In this document: in pieces, positions 35,578-37,776 of the stretch
Position numbering within the stretch: position 1 is the stretch's first letter
Layout: every line of letters starts with the position of its first letter
Source of the DNA: Patescibacteria group bacterium
Lineage (GTDB): Bacteria > Patescibacteriota > Minisyncoccia > Phycocordibacterales > DATDWN01
Length of the DNA stretch: 37,776 bases
Direction of reading: 5' to 3'
Assembly: GCA_030917185.1 (NCBI GenBank)
Contig: JAUPVF010000050.1
Coordinates: forward strand, 1-37,776
The notes under the pieces: model-generated
What the model was told of the DNA's origin: nothing
Databases searched by the model: none
The model's input: the letters and a program-made list of their open reading frames with translations, nothing else
Position numbers and translations under genes: made by a program

Positions 35578-37776
35578 TTATTTTTTAGTAAAAGGGATAC
35601 CTTTTGAGCCCCACTGTGAGAGCATGATTGAAAAGTCTACAGAATCAACTTTATTATCTTTGTTTATATCAGCACATGAATTTCTGAATGGAGGTTTTGT
35701 TTTCCAGTATGAAAGCAAGATAGAAAAATCTACAGAGTTTACTTTGCTGTCTTTATTTAAGTCAGCACCATTACATGTTCCTGTCGATACTGGTTGTTCA
35801 GTAACTGGAGGGATGGTTGGTGCAATACCTGCACCGCCACCACTACCGCCAGCCCCACCACCACCTGACGGAGGTGTCGTTCCTCCACTTGTTGTGATTG
35901 TAAATGATCGGGATGCTCGAGATGATTCCGTTCCGAAAAATGCAGCCAATTTGAAGTAATAGGTGCCAGCGGTTGGAACTGTTGCACTTAGGTTGGTGTT
36001 AAAGTCTTCTCCAGGGTTAATGTATTTTGCAGCTGTCCCGTGGAAGATATCATCTCCACCACCACAGGTGTTGTTTATATTTGAAACAACACACCATTCA
36101 TATTGGTATTCATATCCTGCCATACCTTCGTTTGTGATTGTTACGTTGGCGCTTGCGGTTGGAGTTGTACCAGTGACACTATTTATAATAACCTGAGGAG
36201 GAGAAGTTGTGACGTTCCAATAGTCATTACCGGGTAGTGTTTTCCCACTTTCAACGGTTGCAGATATAACACTTTCCCACACGCCACCGGTAGCACTGCC
36301 ACTTGTTGTGTATGAATATCCATATGTTCCTATACTTGTTCGTGTCATAGGTGCAGCGTTGACTATCACATTTCTATTTGGGTCGTATATTGTGATTGTT
36401 GGGGTATTTGCTGAATCAGTTACTGTGCCATTGTATAAGGTATTTACGGTTGCTAAATATGTACTACCGGCAGAGATTGTTCCAAAGTCAGACATGGTGA
36501 CTGTCCATGGTGATTGAGATGACAGAGTGAGAGAGGTTAGTGTTCGTGTTGCTGAATTCCACACATCAGCTGCTAAGGTACCAAATGATGTTAATGTTCT
36601 ACCAGAATATGCCCAGACATTAGCAGGCAGTGAGGTAATCATGCTACCAATGGATGTTGATGCATTACTAATCGCTGTGTTGGTGTTTCCGTTAATGACC
36701 GCTGCCAAACTTGATGATGCAGTACCAACCGTACTATTCGTGTTTGCATTGATTGTCGCTGTCTCTCCGGTTACATCAGACTGTGTTGCCAAGTTGCCTG
36801 TTAGCAAGTTTGCACCAGTGAGTGTTCGGGTACTGTTATTCCATACATCAGCCGCGAGTGTTCCAAATGTTGACAGACTTCTACTACCATATGCCCACAC
36901 AGTTGCTGGGAGTGATGCAATCATTGAACCGATTGATGTTGAGGCATTACTGATTGCGCTGTTTGTATTTGCATTGATTACACTTGCAAGTGATGATGAT
37001 GCGGTACCAATTTTACTATCCGTGTTGGCATTAACAGTGGTTGCGATACTTTCTGTTTGTGTATTTGTATTTGAATTAACCTGTGAGGTGATTGAGGTTG
37101 ATGCATTTTGTACATCGGTTAAGGTTGCCAGACTACCTGAAGACAAACCAGCGCTGGTTAGTGTACGTGTTCCGTTGTTCCATACATCAGCAACAAGTGT
37201 TCCGAATGTTGTCATACTTCGTGATCCGTATGCCCATATTGTTGCTGGTAGGGAAGTGATCATTGAACCGATTGATGTTGATGCGGTGTTTGTATTTGCA
37301 TTCACTAATGTGACGATTGAACTTGAAGCATTCGCTACTGTACTGTTCGTATTTGCATTGACTGCTGATGTAATGCCACTTGTATTTGAAACGATTGAAG
37401 TGTTAAGAGATGTTGATGCGGTTTGTATGTCAGATAATGTTGCAAGTGATCCAGTAGTGAGCCCACTTCCAGTTAGTGTTCGTGCTGTGTAATTCCAAAT
37501 ATCAGATGCGGTCAATGATCCTCCTGCGACGCTTCCTACTGCAGCATTAAGATTGTCTACAACTTGTTTTCCGACACTTCCACTTGTATTGAGTGTTGAA
37601 GTTGCTGTATTCCACACATCAGCCGCGAGTGTTCCGAATGTTGACAATGATCTCGTTGGATTTGTCCACACATCAGCTGCCAAGGTACCAAATGACGTTA
37701 ATGTCCTACCAGAATATGCCCAGACATTAGCAGGCAGTGAGGTAATCATGCTACCAATGGATGTTGATGCATTACT
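35578..37776 (-). CDS. Large repeat surface protein with C-terminal dockerin, N-terminus beyond window
   Basis: Open to the right edge; 732 codons visible. The first 430 residues are repeats alternating VWAYGSRSLSTFGTLAADVWN, cut here to key words VWAY and AADVWN, plus RTLT, with small-residue helical stretches (INANTNSAISNASTSIGSM). Then two beta-rich domains, a Gly/Pro linker, and a dockerin type I pair: DLNKDSKVNSVDFSILLSYW and DINKDNKVDSVDFSIMLSQW, each a calcium loop with D at 1, 5, 12 and N at 3. Dockerins bind cohesins, and two cohesin proteins follow. Likely exported and held on the surface by them; the signal peptide must lie outside the window. Confidence 0.8.
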   Translation of the reverse strand, partial: SNASTSIGSMITSLPANVWAYSGRTLTSFGTLAADVWTNPTRSLSTFGTLAADVWNTATSTLNTSGSVGKQVVDNLNAAVGSVAGGSLTASDIWNYTARTLTGSGLTTGSLATLSDIQTASTSLNTSIVSNTSGITSAVNANTNSTVANASSSIVTLVNANTNTASTSIGSMITSLPATIWAYGSRSMTTFGTLVADVWNNGTRTLTSAGLSSGSLATLTDVQNASTSITSQVNSNTNTQTESIATTVNANTDSKIGTASSSLASVINANTNSAISNASTSIGSMIASLPATVWAYGSRSLSTFGTLAADVWNNSTRTLTGANLLTGNLATQSDVTGETATINANTNSTVGTASSSLAAVINGNTNTAISNASTSIGSMITSLPANVWAYSGRTLTSFGTLAADVWNSATRTLTSLTLSSQSPWTVTMSDFGTISAGSTYLATVNTLYNGTVTDSANTPTITIYDPNRNVIVNAAPMTRTSIGTYGYSYTTSGSATGGVWESVISATVESGKTLPGNDYWNVTTSPPQVIINSVTGTTPTASANVTITNEGMAGYEYQYEWCVVSNINNTCGGGDDIFHGTAAKYINPGEDFNTNLSATVPTAGTYYFKLAAFFGTESSRASRSFTITTSGGTTPPSGGGGAGGSGGGAGIAPTIPPVTEQPVSTGTCNGADLNKDSKVNSVDFSILLSYWKTKPPFRNSCADINKDNKVDSVDFSIMLSQWGSKGIPFTKK
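36559..36669 (-). repeat. Repeat unit nearly identical to 37666-37776
   Basis: The 111 bases here match 37666-37776 with three changes, all at third or silent-looking positions. The match runs into the window edge. Further, more divergent units lie between them (around 36830-36960 and 37170-37280). Confidence 0.85.
37666..37776 (-). repeat. Second copy of the repeat unit, reaching the window edge
   Basis: Same sequence as 36559-36669 apart from three bases, 1107 bases away. The high identity suggests recent duplication or gene conversion; repeats of this type may also cause assembly collapse. Confidence 0.85.

Noticed and set aside
36527..37492. 321-codon open frame on the plus strand
   Set aside because: It is the antisense of the repeat protein; its sequence is a mirror of the repeats and has no family or start signals.
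1..37776. TGA read as glycine (SR1/Gracilibacteria code)
   Set aside because: TGA ends mreC, the holB-like gene and the gene at 22556 at the proper family or terminator positions.
1..37776. CRISPR arrays, transposases, prophage genes
   Set aside because: No regularly spaced repeats, cas genes, DDE or tyrosine transposases, or phage structural genes were seen.

Overview
The window reads as a piece of chromosome from a Candidate Phyla Radiation (Patescibacteria) bacterium, most likely Parcubacteria-like. Reasons: it is AT-rich, genes are tightly packed, conserved proteins are short or have lost domains (PriA-like protein without ATPase motifs, delta-prime without P-loop, 86-residue MreD, MurF without its N-terminal domain, ProS without the editing insert), most housekeeping genes look leaderless, and there are PEGA, cohesin and dockerin surface proteins. 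TGA is used as a stop, so the recoded Gracilibacteria/SR1 code does not apply. Assignment is by recognition of protein families only; no search was run.

Layout. 1-2475 (minus): PEGA membrane protein and a PriA-like protein cut by the left edge. 2495-7999 (plus): mreB copy 1, holB-like, a small gene, frr, rseP, proS. 8113-12521: a small accessory gene, a candidate small RNA or 40-codon gene, then the elongasome cluster mreB copy 2, mreC, mreD, PBP2. 12593-15776: greA, a secreted peptidoglycan-binding protein, lysS. 15846-16638 (minus): two small genes. 16725-21802: division and cell wall (dcw) cluster mraZ, rsmH, ftsL-like, ftsI, murF, with MraZ-type operator repeats and a structured 5' leader. 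21851-24936: tRNA-Glu(CTC), a tRNA-like fragment, and small orphan genes each with its own promoter and terminator. 25081-32923: VirD4/TraD-like ATPase, small genes, yqeY, rmuC, rplU, recR, dnaB. 33010-37776 (minus): a dockerin-bearing repeat protein (cut by the right edge) followed by two cohesin-domain membrane proteins.

Two expression styles coexist. Housekeeping genes mostly have a -10 box ending 6 or 7 bases before the ATG (leaderless mRNA). Small orphan genes mostly have a full -35/-10 promoter, a leader with Shine-Dalgarno and a strong intrinsic terminator.

The most unusual signal is a set of long palindromic elements placed directly after stop codons, in the same orientation as the gene before them: three copies of a GC-rich family (after frr, rmuC, dnaB) and two copies of a second family (after rseP, mraZ), plus a looser sixth element before rmuC. 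Their stems are kept by compensatory changes while loops and internal-loop motifs are conserved, which points to a structured 3'-UTR RNA or a hairpin-dependent mobile element. A separate GC-rich palindrome sits in frame inside proS.
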